This document shows, piece after piece, positions 34,609-46,058 of a DNA stretch of 64,000 nucleotides. Location of the stretch: contig JAMWFC010000059.1 of NCBI GenBank assembly GCA_027475525.1, forward strand, positions 1 to 64,000, read 5' to 3'. A program made the position numbers and the translations under genes. The notes under the pieces were generated by a model, which did not search any database, had not been told where the DNA came from, and saw nothing but the letters and a program-made list of their open reading frames with translations. The stretch is from Macrolepiota albuminosa (Eukaryota; Basidiomycota; Agaricomycetes; Agaricales; Agaricaceae). The stretch's first letter is position 1. Each line of letters starts with the position of its first letter.

Positions 34609-35871
34609 TCAGTCCTGTTCCAACCCGCTCCGCAGACGTTTACGTCTATGACTTGTTTCATTTTTAAGAAGGCTGGCTATGTCGATATCTGTCCATGGAT
34701 CACCAATCATAGCTGAAGCATCATCTGTCGCCGGCCGAAAAGTATCTTCATTTTCCTCTGTTTGGTAGACAGTCGGTTGTACAACGTCTTCCTGATGACA
34801 ATTCAATTTCTCAGTGTCAGAGTTGATCAAAGACCTTACTAACCAACATTGGCGGGTCACTAGAATCCAGTGACCCCCACGAGAATTCACCGCCATTTTT
34901 AAGTTGTTGGACAGTCGGGACTTCATCAACAATAGGGGGAACATCATTTGTCGACTCTAATAGGGGAAGGGGCGCATCTGGAGTTCCGTTCTCGACGCAA
35001 TTTAAAATAACAATAACTTTGTTCTGAGAGACTTTCAGGGAGGACGGATTTGCGACCGGAATGTCCGACGGCCACCCAATGAGACGAACGCCATAAACGT
35101 CCAGTCGCTCGTGATTCGTCCATTTCATCTCAGCATTGCGTACACCGGCTCACTGCTCTGGCAGCCCCTGTGAACCGATAAATGGACGATGTCTTACATA
35201 CAACTGACCTTAACGTCTTGCGTACGACGTCATACAACTCAATTTTCAATGACCTTGCAGGTGGTAGCTTTGGTGGGGTCGGAATATCATTGGGCAACGA
35301 TAGCGGGTGATCTCCATGCTGTTCAGATGGAAGGTACGGTTCTAGATCACGGAAGCAATGTGCTTTGAACGCCTTTACACCAGTGTCCCCTCCACTCCGC
35401 ATACTGCGCCAAAACTCTTGACCGATGATAGTACCTCCAAGGAAGCCCGGATCAGAGTTGTTTTTTGGATCCACGGCGAGTATGAATGATTGAATAGAGA
35501 AGGATTCCAGCATTCGTGATACATCGCAAAGCACAGTTCGTACTGGCATAACAAAATAAGGAATATCACCCCTCACATGACAGTGAAAGTCGGACCTTAC
35601 ATAGCTCTGTCCTGAGGTGTGGCGTCTTGGATTGTTGGTTGAAAAAGATATCTGGCATGCCATTCTGCAGCTAATCGTCGTGTCTGAGGGCAGTGTTTGA
35701 GCCAATGCAAAGATGATAAGAAAAAGGCCGAAAGACCTCTTCGAAAGGACGAAATTCTCGCTCCGCGAAGCCTTTGACGTCCGTCAGACTTCTTTCCATG
35801 AAAGTGTCTAATCTCTCGAGAAACAAGGGATCGAGAGGTTCAGCTGTACTTGAGCTAAATCCGTAGCTCAT
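34609..35871 (-). pseudogene. Conserved protein of unknown function, left arm copy
   Basis: Mirror of 46,059-47,321. Same exons and disruptions as the block 2 copy. Confidence 0.55.
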
Positions 35872-35992
35872 CCTAGGTCGTCAATCGGAACAGTAAAAGC
35901 CCAAAGGAGTGGACTCTTTGAGTTCGTCGATGTCGTCGTTTTGATAACGAATTTCACGTGATCAACAAAAAATCCCATTTGTTGACGAGGAG

Positions 35993-37189
35993 ATGGGCAG
36001 AACACGGGCCAAAAAGAAGGCAGCGTCAAAAGCTACAGATCCTCCAATCCTCCATACTTCTTCCCAGGATGGTCCGACTGTGCGTGCTCTTCTTGAGAAA
36101 GCTCAATCTCTCATAGTCCGATGTGACTATGATCTTGCTTTGCGGTTTATTCGACGAATACAAGAACAGGCACCATCCAATGCAGAGGGAAGGAAATGCC
36201 AGGTGTGGCACTGCTGGAGACAGGAGAGATTAGCCAAGCACGAGAGGCGAGTTAATCGTTCGTGACACTATCTATTTTGAACTTGTGTCTACCTTGCAGG
36301 CATTTCTGTCTCTACTACCACCCAATCCAGATGCACCATCCCTCCTCCACCTTCAGCTCATCTATATCTTGCGCAACTAAACGACGGTGACCCACGATTG
36401 GCCTTGCAGCACTTCCAGGCTGCGATAGAAATTCTCTCAATGCAGCTCAAGGGTAAGGAGCGTGCGTCAGACGAATCGAGTAAGAATGACGAAGCCGAGC
36501 TCAGAAGTACTATCGCGCAGGCTTTCGTAGGCCGAGTAGAAATTTGGATGGACCCTTCGTATGACCTTTGGTAAGCCTTCTGCCTTTGTTTTATCGTATT
36601 CCAACTTTTCACGGCTCTAGTTTTGAACCAGATGCAGACAAAACTTGTGAAAATCTCATTTCGCAGGCATTACTAGTAGCCCCGAATAATGCTGAGGCTC
36701 TGCAGACACTTGCGTCGGTGCGGATGTCGCAACAACGACCAGACGACGCGAAGGAGTGCCTTGAAAAGTCATGGAGAGTGTGGAAGGATCTGGATCTAGG
36801 TGAAAGCACTATATAACTTTGCATGCCTTTATCTAACCTTTGTTCTTAAGATGACCCAAAGCTACCTCCAATACCTAGTCGGTTGGCACTCGTCAGGCTC
36901 TTGCTTGAGCTTTCGCTATTTACTCCTGCCCTTCTCGTGCTGCAAGGAGTGATGGCGTCTGATGATTAGGAGGTTGAAGCTTGGTATTTAGAGGGTTGGT
37001 GTTTCTTCTTGATGTTTGAACAGACACGGGAAACTGGGGGCACTATTGACGATGATTCTCAAGCTGGGTTCTACATCGTTTGTCAGAGGGACCACCGTGA
37101 CTGCATCTCCAGGACGAGCCGCTCGTCGCAGACCAGTCCAGTCCGCGTCAAGCCAATCCACTCGTCGACACCACGCACTTTTGTACGCG
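35993..37189 (+). pseudogene. ACL4-like TPR pseudogene, left arm copy
   Basis: Best-preserved exon structure: exon 1 from MGRTRAKKK at 35,993; intron 36,247-36,299, apparently GC-AG (gcgagt...ttgcag); exon 2 to 36,570; introns 36,571-36,620 and 36,800-36,850. TPR text includes ALQHFQAAIEILSMQLKG and VEIWMDPSYD. Two frameshifts and the TAG before EVEAWYLEGW make it a pseudogene. The CGA that is TGA in block 1 is intact here. The C-terminus is replaced at ~37,190 by the zinc-finger gene. Confidence 0.65.
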
Positions 37190-37665
37190 CACTGACCCCC
37201 TCGCGCTACCGACGCCCCCTCTCAAAGTACCGGTACGAGAGCCGCGTACCCCCGCCCCCTCCGTCCCTCTCTGCCCCGCTCACCCTCCGTCCCCCACCGC
37301 CCTCTCTCCCTCACCCGGCCCGCTCTTCCGCAGCCCTCTCCTCCAACGCACACACCGCCCCACTCTACCACTCTGTCCCGTCCCCGCCTCCCAAGCGCTC
37401 CACCACGCCATCACGTGCCCCCCTTGCCCCCCCTCGCCTTGTTCTTCCCGCCATTACCCGTGAGGACAATGACTATGACCTCGGGATGGTGAGGAAGAGC
37501 TGGTCAATGGTGAGGAAGAGCTGGTCGATGGTGAGAAAGAGCTGGTCAATGGTGAGAAAGAGCTGGTCGATGGTGAGGAAGAGCTGGTCAATGGTGAGGA
37601 AGAGTTGGTCGGTGTTGTATCTATGGAAGAAGAGGATTAGGTCGGTTGTGCTCTCCCTTGTTTGA
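37190..37665 (+). pseudogene. Zinc-finger gene with fingers deleted, left arm copy
   Basis: Pro-rich N-terminal text runs to DNDYDLG and then jumps directly into the 21-bp repeat array, now read in another phase as repeated MVRKSWS. About 630 bp encoding both zinc fingers is missing. The frame is open to 37,665 together with the upstream ACL4-like tail, but this is an accidental fusion. Confidence 0.65.
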
Positions 37666-38233
37666 CGTTTGCTGACCCCTTGTAGATCTGTTACTCCCTA
37701 CGTCTCCTCTCCCTCGCTTTCCTAGTTTTCCGTCTTGCATGTCGATTTTGTACACCTGGCACTATACCACATACACTATCCCTACAGACTTTCCTTCCTT
37801 CCCCCCTCGTATCGTGTCTTTTTTTGAATTTCTTCTCCCTGATTCTTGGTTTGCGTTTTATATTACTAACGACCTTTTTCATGTATAGAAAAGGTCACAC
37901 AAGAATATCAGTTTTTTTTTCTTGTTTACTTTGGAGAACGTGTTGTCGACGCGTTCTTTGTGTCACGTGTGGAAAGTGTGCGTTACATCGTTGCATCCAT
38001 CCGCATCCCTTTAAAAGTTGCCAGCGCAGAGCGACCTGGCCCCATTGACTTCTCGTATGTACAGAATTCTATCCAGCCGTTGAGGTCTCACACACAACCG
38101 TACCCCTTGGTCATGGAAGGAGTCACGTATCACGCAACAGCGGGTCCTTCAAAACTTCTTAAGCGTGGGCTCACAACTTCATTCTCTCATGAACGACGAC
38201 GGCTGCAAGCACAAGGCGACCCAAGCTCACAAT

Positions 38234-40245
38234 ATGTCGAGCAAGAAGCACAAAACAAACACTGCCAATAGGTCACAGACATTATCTTCCCAGCTTCTTA
38301 TGTCATCCTCTCATATACTCGCGACCACCAGGATAGCCCTCAATACCCCACACGGTCCGCGATGCGCTCAGTCCCTGCCGCGTGTCAGTCTGCAGCCGCC
38401 AGACAAGCTCCAAGAAACCTCTCAGTGAGTACCGTCCCTGTCTTTCGCAATGGGTGGTCAAAAAACATAAAAAACTCCGCTATACTGTCAGTAGTGATCG
38501 TATGTTGACCTTTCATTTGCCCTGCAAGCCCTAATGTTCCTCCCAACACAGCTTCTCCCAAACCATTATGCATCAATGAAAGGTGGAAAGCACCCCCTAA
38601 GCCTCTATCAGGTGCGTATCCGCATTCTCTTGGTCTAATATTATCCTTACACGGTCGAATCAGAGCCTGAAGAAATTATCGTAATTTCCTCCGACCATGA
38701 CGAGAATCCTCGACCTAGAAAACGCTTGAGACGACGACATACAACGCAAGTCAACGAAATAATCGACCTCACCAAAGACGATATTTCATCACCACCGAGG
38801 TCTAGACCCACTCGCTTGAGGCACGCACCACTTTCTACTCCAACTCCCGTCACGAGCCTAAGGACTGCCACGTCTTCAAGTTCTCAGTCGAGATACCTCA
38901 GACGCCTCCCCTTTTCCAAATCCAAGCCAAAGACCACGCCTCCCCATTCCCAATCACACTCCCAGACCCAGACCAGCTCATGGCAGCTCAAAACAAAGTT
39001 GCCTGCCGCTCCATCTCCCACAAAAATGCGCCGTCGACATCTGAATGACAAGCTTGATGACGAGGGGAAGAGGGATTCATCTGCTTCCAAGATGCCTGCA
39101 GTAGAGGTAGTCATCAATAGGCTCTATGCGTCGCACACTGCCGTTCCCAGGTTCAGATTCAACTCCAGCCGGGCCCCGGAAACCCAACCTCAGCCTAGAC
39201 CTGGCAGGCTAATACTCTCCAAAGGTGAGTGAATAGATGCTAGTGTGTAATAAACGTTTGTTGACGTGTTTTCTTCCTAGAACTTCGTGTACGGCTCCAG
39301 GATGAGGAGGAGGAAGAGGAAGAGACCGTAACGTCTCCTCTTCTCCCAGTCAATGGCACTGATAGAACTATAAACGCCGTCAGTAGAGAACCGAATATGG
39401 ATGCTAGTCTGGCTGAGTTTGCGACAAAAACTGAGGACATCGATGGCACATATGTAGATCAATCATCCATTCCCAATGAGGAGGAGGATTTGGTGGTCAT
39501 GGAGGAGCCACAATTTGATGAGCGAAGCTCAATCGGTCAAATATCTCTAATCGATGAACAAGATGAAGAAAAGTCTGGGATGGAGGAGCAAGAGCGGGAT
39601 TTGAACCATCAAATAGATGCGACTGCACCGCCTGCGTCTGACCCAACAGGCAACCTGAACCCCTATGAGGATGTTTTCGTGACTGGAGATCTGTACGACG
39701 CAGCACTGACGACGAACGAGACTCTTACACCCCCTGTCTCTGTTGCTACGATGAGCACGGGTGACAAAGTCGTTCGCCAAGCTCCTTCGAATGACATAAC
39801 CAAAAGAAAGGATGATGAAGCAGTGGCTTCCTTGGTCTCCGCTGAGTGTTCGGTTTCTCTTCACCAAGTTGCTGAGCCTTGTCCATCCCAATGTTCCGTT
39901 CCTACCACGACCTTTGCTAGGTCTGTAGCCAGACCTGTGGAGGAGGAGAGAGAATCTGTTATGGAAGTACACATGGCAGAACCTAATGTAGATCTGCCTC
40001 CTGAAGAAATGCAGAACAAAGAAATGCTTATGGAGATGCTTCCCGATGTGCTTTTGACTCCCGTGGTTGCTATACGCGACGACACCGTCCTCATGCAAGC
40101 GAGCGGAGATGACATTGTAAGTGGTGTGGTGCAAGAGGAACTTACATACGTTTCACCCTTTCCTCAGTCTCAGTCAGAAGAGGAAGATGATGAGTATCTG
40201 CTCTCTCTGGACTTGAGCTACCCAGATTTTGATATTGCTAGGTGA
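38234..40245 (+). CDS. Acidic protein with two SUMO-interaction-like motifs, 4 exons
   Basis: Exons 38,234-38,424, 38,529-38,611, 38,664-39,224 and 39,281-40,245 splice in phase to 599 residues; the introns are GT-AG (104, 52 and 56 bp). Start MSSKKHKTN. Two hydrophobic-acidic motifs, EEIIVISSD (~94-102) and NEIIDLTKDD (~122-131), fit the SUMO-interaction pattern and flank a basic RPRKRLRRR cluster that could be a nuclear signal. The rest is Ser/Pro-rich, then strongly acidic, ending EEEDDEYLLSLDLSYPDFD. No catalytic domain. The first ~580 bp lie inside the left arm and the rest in the spacer, so the gene spans the palindrome boundary intact. Function unknown; a nuclear SUMO-related scaffold is an inference. 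Confidence 0.7.
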
Positions 40246-40842
40246 ATGTGGTTCCCAACTCACGAGTTTTACATATACCAACCACTCCATCAGCCACAAA
40301 TCCCAGTAACTCAGCATACCACCGTGACTGTTGTGAAATGAGTTATTTTATGTAAAACATAGTAATGACACTTGTTTTAATAATTTCTCAATCCAACGGC
40401 TTAGATTATGTGTGGGTACATGTCGGAGTGTGTAGATGATAATGTTTATTTTATTATTTTTTTCACACCCTCCCGATGGTCTCATCCTGCGGCATCTTCC
40501 TGCGTTTACGCTTCTCAACAGTTGACTGGTGCTCTACGCGATAGGCGTGGTTCTGGAATTCGGGACTGATGTATGGACAGAGATGTACCGGGCACTATAC
40601 GTCGTTTGATTCGTGACGGTGGCTGCGTTGGGCTGAGAATAGGCCTGAAGAGGACCGTCACTTCATCCATCATAGGGCCAAAGATCATCCGTCACGGAGA
40701 CGTTCACGACGTTGCCCTCTACTGGGACTCGATGACCATGATTAGGAGTAGCGATAGTGGCTCCTCCCTCGTGAGTGTGGTGCGGCATGGGCGCCGACTA
40801 TGAGCGATGACCAGCCCTGTGAAAGGACTTTGCTGGTAAGGA
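40246..40842. other. 3' flank, no supported gene
   Basis: AT-rich sequence with poly-T tracts (~40,450), probably the 3' region of the upstream gene, followed by unassigned sequence up to R6. Confidence 0.4.
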
Positions 40843-41260
40843 TCGCGGTCATGGGCGACGACGGCGGTGGGTCGGAAGATTTCGTTCGAGGCTCTGGACG
40901 TCGACACCGGTGACGGTAGCCTGTAGGGTCCTGTGAGAGAGGCGGCGAGTGCGTACGTAGACTCTACGTGCGCTAGTTGAATTCTTCGTGCTGAGGGAGA
41001 TCGACGAATACAAAGTTAGTTGGTCGAATGCGGGGACATGCCGCCTGGCAAGCAAGGTGTGATGCTAGTGGGCGTCCGGAGGCAAAGTTGATCAGACGTT
41101 GCAGGCCGTCACGAGTGATCATAAAACCGGGGGGTCACGATGGACGGCCATGGCAGGGTACCGACGGACCGGTGAATCGAGCACACGACGGCCGCCAAGG
41201 TCGGCGCCGTGCATGAACGGGACCACCTCAGAATCTTGCAGCTGCCCGGGTCGGCGCTGT
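40843..41260 (-). repeat. Dispersed repeat R, copy R6
   Basis: Core plus the middle module (cctactagcatcacacttgc-like) and the cggcgccgacc modules, in minus orientation. It ends 72 bp before the RING gene ATG. Confidence 0.85.
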
Positions 41261-41332
41261 AAGCAAGCCTATAGAAAAATTTTTGAGTCAAGAATGGTAG
41301 ATAAAAACAAACAAATAAAAATCATCATATCC

Positions 41333-42237
41333 ATGCCGGCAATGCAAACGGGCGGTGGTCAACATTCATCTGAAGACACCAGTCTCCCTCCCGTCCCTTC
41401 GCCTCAGCCTACGATGCATCCATCGGACCGGCACAAGAGAGTTGCTGCGCCGGAATCACAACCTGCCAGTCCTGCAGAAATCATCGAAATATCTTCCGAT
41501 GATGATGAACCTCCGCCTCGAGTTTGCTCTCAACTTGCGGACCTTCGACGTCAAGTCAAGAAGCTCAGAAAGGTATGGTGTATTTTCCTCTATTTGTTTA
41601 AGGAGCAAGTTGATCTGTTGTCTTGAAACAAGGAAAATTCTCGTCTGAAAGCTGAGCTAACAATTTCTGGCGGCAAACTTGCCAGTTTAAAAGAGGAAGT
41701 TGCAGAGTTGAAGGCTGCATCTGGATTTGGAAAGCTGGTATGCTTTCAATTCTGTTAGCAGAGTGATTAACCTCTTATAATTACATCTAGGACATACTTC
41801 AATTTGATAGTACTATTAATTGCAAAATATGCATGTCTAGAATGTGGTCGCCTTTTATGTCAGTGTAGCTGTTCAAGTTGTCGGAAATAAAGGCTCACTC
41901 TTTGTCTAGACTGCCAGAGTGTGGCCACACATTTTGCTTGTCCTGCCTGCAGAATTGGTTTGGTATCATTCTGGCTCAATTTATGGCCACTCCCCACACC
42001 GCTGTATACTATGCTCAAGTGCATCGACAGGCTCCTCAGCCAGAGTATACATGTCCCACATGTAGAGAACCTGTTAAGAATCGCCCAGTCGAGGATTTTG
42101 CTTTAAAGGAACTAATCAGGGCCGTTTCTGCTGCAGGAGGAGAAAATAGCCCCAAGAAGAAGGAAATGCCAACCGGAGGGAAAATGATGAAGCTGAACAA
42201 AGGTCCATTGGATGGATTTTTTCCAGAAGCTATTTAA
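41333..42237 (+). CDS. RING-finger protein with N-terminal SIM-like motif and coiled coil
   Basis: Four exons (41,333-41,572, 41,633-41,737, 41,791-41,858, 41,910-42,237) join in phase to 246 residues, with introns of 60, 53 and 51 bp. Residues 49-59 (EIIEISSDDDE) fit a SUMO-interaction motif. Residues ~66-108 are a coiled coil. A complete C3HC4 RING follows: C126-x2-C129, C142-G-H144, C147-x2-C150, C186-x2-C189 (CKIC, PECGHTFC, CPTC). The long spacer with HTAVYYAQVH between C150 and C186 is typical of an agaricomycete RING family. It is probably a ubiquitin E3 ligase; the SIM suggests a SUMO-targeted type, by analogy with Slx8/RNF4, but similar acidic motifs are common in fungal proteins. 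Start could be the second ATG at 41,342. Confidence 0.8.
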
Positions 42238-42251
42238 GAGCAATTGGCCTT

Positions 42252-42806
42252 GCGGGTTTCAACCTTTTTTGCAGTATATGTTGCATATATTAACAACTTA
42301 CATTTATTGCAATCCCTTTGAAACATGACGTTTTGATCAATGACAGGTGCTTTGAAAAAGATCTTCCGAAATTAGTGTACATCGCTATGTATTTGGCCGC
42401 TAATACAGTCTATGCTTCCTCTTCCTTACAACTGTCGTCTGTAAGTAGATGCGGGGCGGACTGGAATTCCTCCGCGAAGCCATGGAAGTAGGCAGCTGGT
42501 TATGGTCGTGGTCGTGGTCATGGATGAGGACAGCGGCGGGTCGGAAGATTTCGTTCGATGCTCTGGACGTCGGCACCAGTGACGATAGCCTGTAGGGACC
42601 TGTGAGAAATGTGGCGAGTGCGTACGTAGACTCATACGTACCGTAGTGGGATTCTTCGTGCTGAGGGAGCAAGAACGAGATCGACGAATACGAAATTCGT
42701 CCGTGGAATGCGGAGACATGCGGCCTGGCAAGCAAGGTCTGATGCTAGTAGGCGACCAGAGGCGAAGTTGATGAGGCGTTGCAGGCCGCGGTCAATGAGA
42801 AACAAG
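42252..42806 (-). repeat. Dispersed repeat R, copy R7 (complete right end)
   Basis: Begins gcgggtttcaacc, the same terminal sequence as R2, 14 bp after the RING stop codon. The other end is fused to a CCHC fragment at ~42,806. Confidence 0.85.
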
Positions 42807-43113
42807 GCGCACGCAAGGACACCTAATGTGACCTGTTATAGATGTAATGAGGTAGGACATGTCAGTTCAGGTGTGTATTCCATTCCGCATCACGTTGCGT
42901 TTCTCATGTATATCTCTAGCCTGTCCCAATGGCAACGCAACGAGATCGAACGTCACTCAAGGAGGTATTATTGACGGACGCGGCGGCGAATCATCAAAAG
43001 GTACTTGTTTCAAGTGTGGGAAATCTGGTCACTGTAGAAGCGGTAGGTCAAATTGCACATAATGACAAGATCATTTTACACTTGCTGCAGAATGCCCAGC
43101 TGACGCTTCAAAT
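42807..43113 (+). pseudogene. TOP3-like CCHC exons, fragment
   Basis: Matches 22,865-23,175 with both zinc knuckles, here without the 14-bp duplication, so CFKCGKSGHC is intact. It breaks off at the right-arm boundary (aaat|agcgagtggg). Confidence 0.65.
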
Positions 43114-43696
43114 AGCGAGTGGGTCTAGACCTCGGTGGTGATGAAATATCGTCTTTGGTGAGGTCGATTATTTCGTTGACTTGCGTTGTATGTCGTCGTC
43201 TCAAGCGTTTTCTAGGTCGAGGATTCTCGTCATGGTCGGAGGAAATTACGATAATTTCTTCAGGCTCTGATTCGACCGTGTAAGGATAATATTAGACCAA
43301 GAGAATGCGGATACGCACCTGATAGAGGCTTAGGGGGTGCTTTCCACCTTTCATTGATGCATAATGGTTTGGGAGAAGCTGTGTTGGGAGGAACATTAGG
43401 GCTTGCAGGGCAAATGAAAGGTCAACATACGATCACTACTGACAGTATAGCGGAGTTTTTTATGTTTTTTGACCACCCATTGCGAAAGACAGGGACGGTA
43501 CTCACTGAGAGGTTTCTTGGAGCTTGTCTGGCGGCTGCAGACTGACACGCGGCAGGGACTGAGCGCATCGCGGACCGTGTGGGGTATTGAGGGCTATCCT
43601 GGTGGTCGCGAGTATATGAGAGGATGACATAAGAAGCTGGGAAGATAATGTCTGTGACCTATTGGCAGTGTTTGTTTTGTGCTTCTTGCTCGACAT
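43114..43696 (-). pseudogene. 5' fragment of the SIM-motif gene, right arm
   Basis: Exons 1 and 2 and the beginning of exon 3 of the gene at 38,234, cut at the arm boundary shortly after the second SIM-like motif. Confidence 0.75.
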
Positions 43697-44264
43697 ATTG
43701 TGAGCTTGGGTCGCCTTGTGCTTGCAGCCGTCGTCGTTCATGAGAGAATGAAGTTGTGAGCCCACGCTTAAGAAGTTTTGAAGGACCCGCTGTTGCGTGA
43801 TACGTGACTCCTTCCATGACCAAGGGGTACGGTTGTGTGTGAGACCTCAACGGCTGGATAGAATTCTGTACATACGAGAAGTCAATGGGGCCAGGTCGCT
43901 CTGCGCTGGCAACTTTTAAAGGGATGCGGATGGATGCAACGATGTAACGCACACTTTCCACACGTGACACAAAGAACGCGTCGACAACACGTTCTCCAAA
44001 GTAAACAAGAAAAAAAAACTGATATTCTTGTGTGACCTTTTCTATACATGAAAAAGGTCGTTAGTAATATAAAACGCAAACCAAGAATCAGGGAGAAGAA
44101 ATTCAAAAAAAGACACGATACGAGGGGGGAAGGAAGGAAAGTCTGTAGGGATAGTGTATGTGGTATAGTGCCAGGTGTACAAAATCGACATGCAAGACGG
44201 AAAACTAGGAAAGCGAGGGAGAGGAGACGTAGGGAGTAACAGATCTACAAGGGGTCAGCAAACG

Positions 44265-44740
44265 TCAAACAAGGGAGAGCACAACCGACCTAATCCTCTT
44301 CTTCCATAGATACAACACCGACCAACTCTTCCTCACCATTGACCAGCTCTTCCTCACCATCGACCAGCTCTTTCTCACCATTGACCAGCTCTTTCTCACC
44401 ATCGACCAGCTCTTCCTCACCATTGACCAGCTCTTCCTCACCATCCCGAGGTCATAGTCATTGTCCTCACGGGTAATGGCGGGAAGAACAAGGCGAGGGG
44501 GGGCAAGGGGGGCACGTGATGGCGTGGTGGAGCGCTTGGGAGGCGGGGACGGGACAGAGTGGTAGAGTGGGGCGGTGTGTGCGTTGGAGGAGAGGGCTGC
44601 GGAAGAGCGGGCCGGGTGAGGGAGAGAGGGCGGTGGGGGACGGAGGGTGAGCGGGGCAGAGAGGGACGGAGGGGGCGGGGGTACGCGGCTCTCGTACCGG
44701 TACTTTGAGAGGGGGCGTCGGTAGCGCGAGGGGGTCAGTG
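44265..44740 (-). pseudogene. Zinc-finger gene with fingers deleted, right arm copy
   Basis: Mirror of 37,190-37,665, with the same deletion. Confidence 0.65.
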
Positions 44741-45937
44741 CGCGTACAAAAGTGCGTGGTGTCGACGAGTGGATTGGCTTGACGCGGACTGGACTGGTCT
44801 GCGACGAGCGGCTCGTCCTGGAGATGCAGTCACGGTGGTCCCTCTGACAAACGATGTAGAACCCAGCTTGAGAATCATCGTCAATAGTGCCCCCAGTTTC
44901 CCGTGTCTGTTCAAACATCAAGAAGAAACACCAACCCTCTAAATACCAAGCTTCAACCTCCTAATCATCAGACGCCATCACTCCTTGCAGCACGAGAAGG
45001 GCAGGAGTAAATAGCGAAAGCTCAAGCAAGAGCCTGACGAGTGCCAACCGACTAGGTATTGGAGGTAGCTTTGGGTCATCTTAAGAACAAAGGTTAGATA
45101 AAGGCATGCAAAGTTATATAGTGCTTTCACCTAGATCCAGATCCTTCCACACTCTCCATGACTTTTCAAGGCACTCCTTCGCGTCGTCTGGTCGTTGTTG
45201 CGACATCCGCACCGACGCAAGTGTCTGCAGAGCCTCAGCATTATTCGGGGCTACTAGTAATGCCTGCGAAATGAGATTTTCACAAGTTTTGTCTGCATCT
45301 GGTTCAAAACTAGAGCCGTGAAAAGTTGGAATACGATAAAACAAAGGCAGAAGGCTTACCAAAGGTCATACGAAGGGTCCATCCAAATTTCTACTCGGCC
45401 TACGAAAGCCTGCGCGATAGTACTTCTGAGCTCGGCTTCGTCATTCTTACTCGATTCGTCTGACGCACGCTCCTTACCCTTGAGCTGCATTGAGAGAATT
45501 TCTATCGCAGCCTGGAAGTGCTGCAAGGCCAATCGTGGGTCACCGTCGTTTAGTTGCGCAAGATATAGATGAGCTGAAGGTGGAGGAGGGATGGTGCATC
45601 TGGATTGGGTGGTAGTAGAGACAGAAATGCCTGCAAGGTAGACACAAGTTCAAAATAGATAGTGTCACGAACGATTAACTCGCCTCTCGTGCTTGGCTAA
45701 TCTCTCCTGTCTCCAGCAGTGCCACACCTGGCATTTCCTTCCCTCTGCATTGGATGGTGCCTGTTCTTGTATTCGTCGAATAAACCGCAAAGCAAGATCA
45801 TAGTCACATCGGACTATGAGAGATTGAGCTTTCTCAAGAAGAGCACGCACAGTCGGACCATCCTGGGAAGAAGTATGGAGGATTGGAGGATCTGTAGCTT
45901 TTGACGCTGCCTTCTTTTTGGCCCGTGTTCTGCCCAT
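44741..45937 (-). pseudogene. ACL4-like TPR pseudogene, right arm copy
   Basis: Mirror of 35,993-37,189, with the same frameshifts and TAG. Confidence 0.65.
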
Positions 45938-46058
45938 CTCCTCGTCAACAAATGGGATTTTTTGTTGATCACGTGAAATTCGTTATCAAAACGACGACAT
46001 CGACGAACTCAAAGAGTCCACTCCTTTGGGCTTTTACTGTTCCGATTGACGACCTAGG

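Larger units (their letters stand above)
30297..38816 (+). repeat. Left arm of 8.5 kb inverted repeat (palindrome)
   Basis: Base n pairs with 81,930-n in the inner part and 81,935-n in the outer part of the right arm (43,114-51,638). Only a 5-bp indel and scattered single-base differences were seen (for example 30,333, 30,461 and 33,363). Inner and outer boundaries are sharp. Confidence 0.95.

Noticed and set aside
37009..37665. 218-codon open frame as a real gene
   Set aside because: It runs through an ACL4-like tail, a Pro-rich zinc-finger start and the 21-bp array in the wrong phase (repeated MVRKSWS); an accidental fusion.
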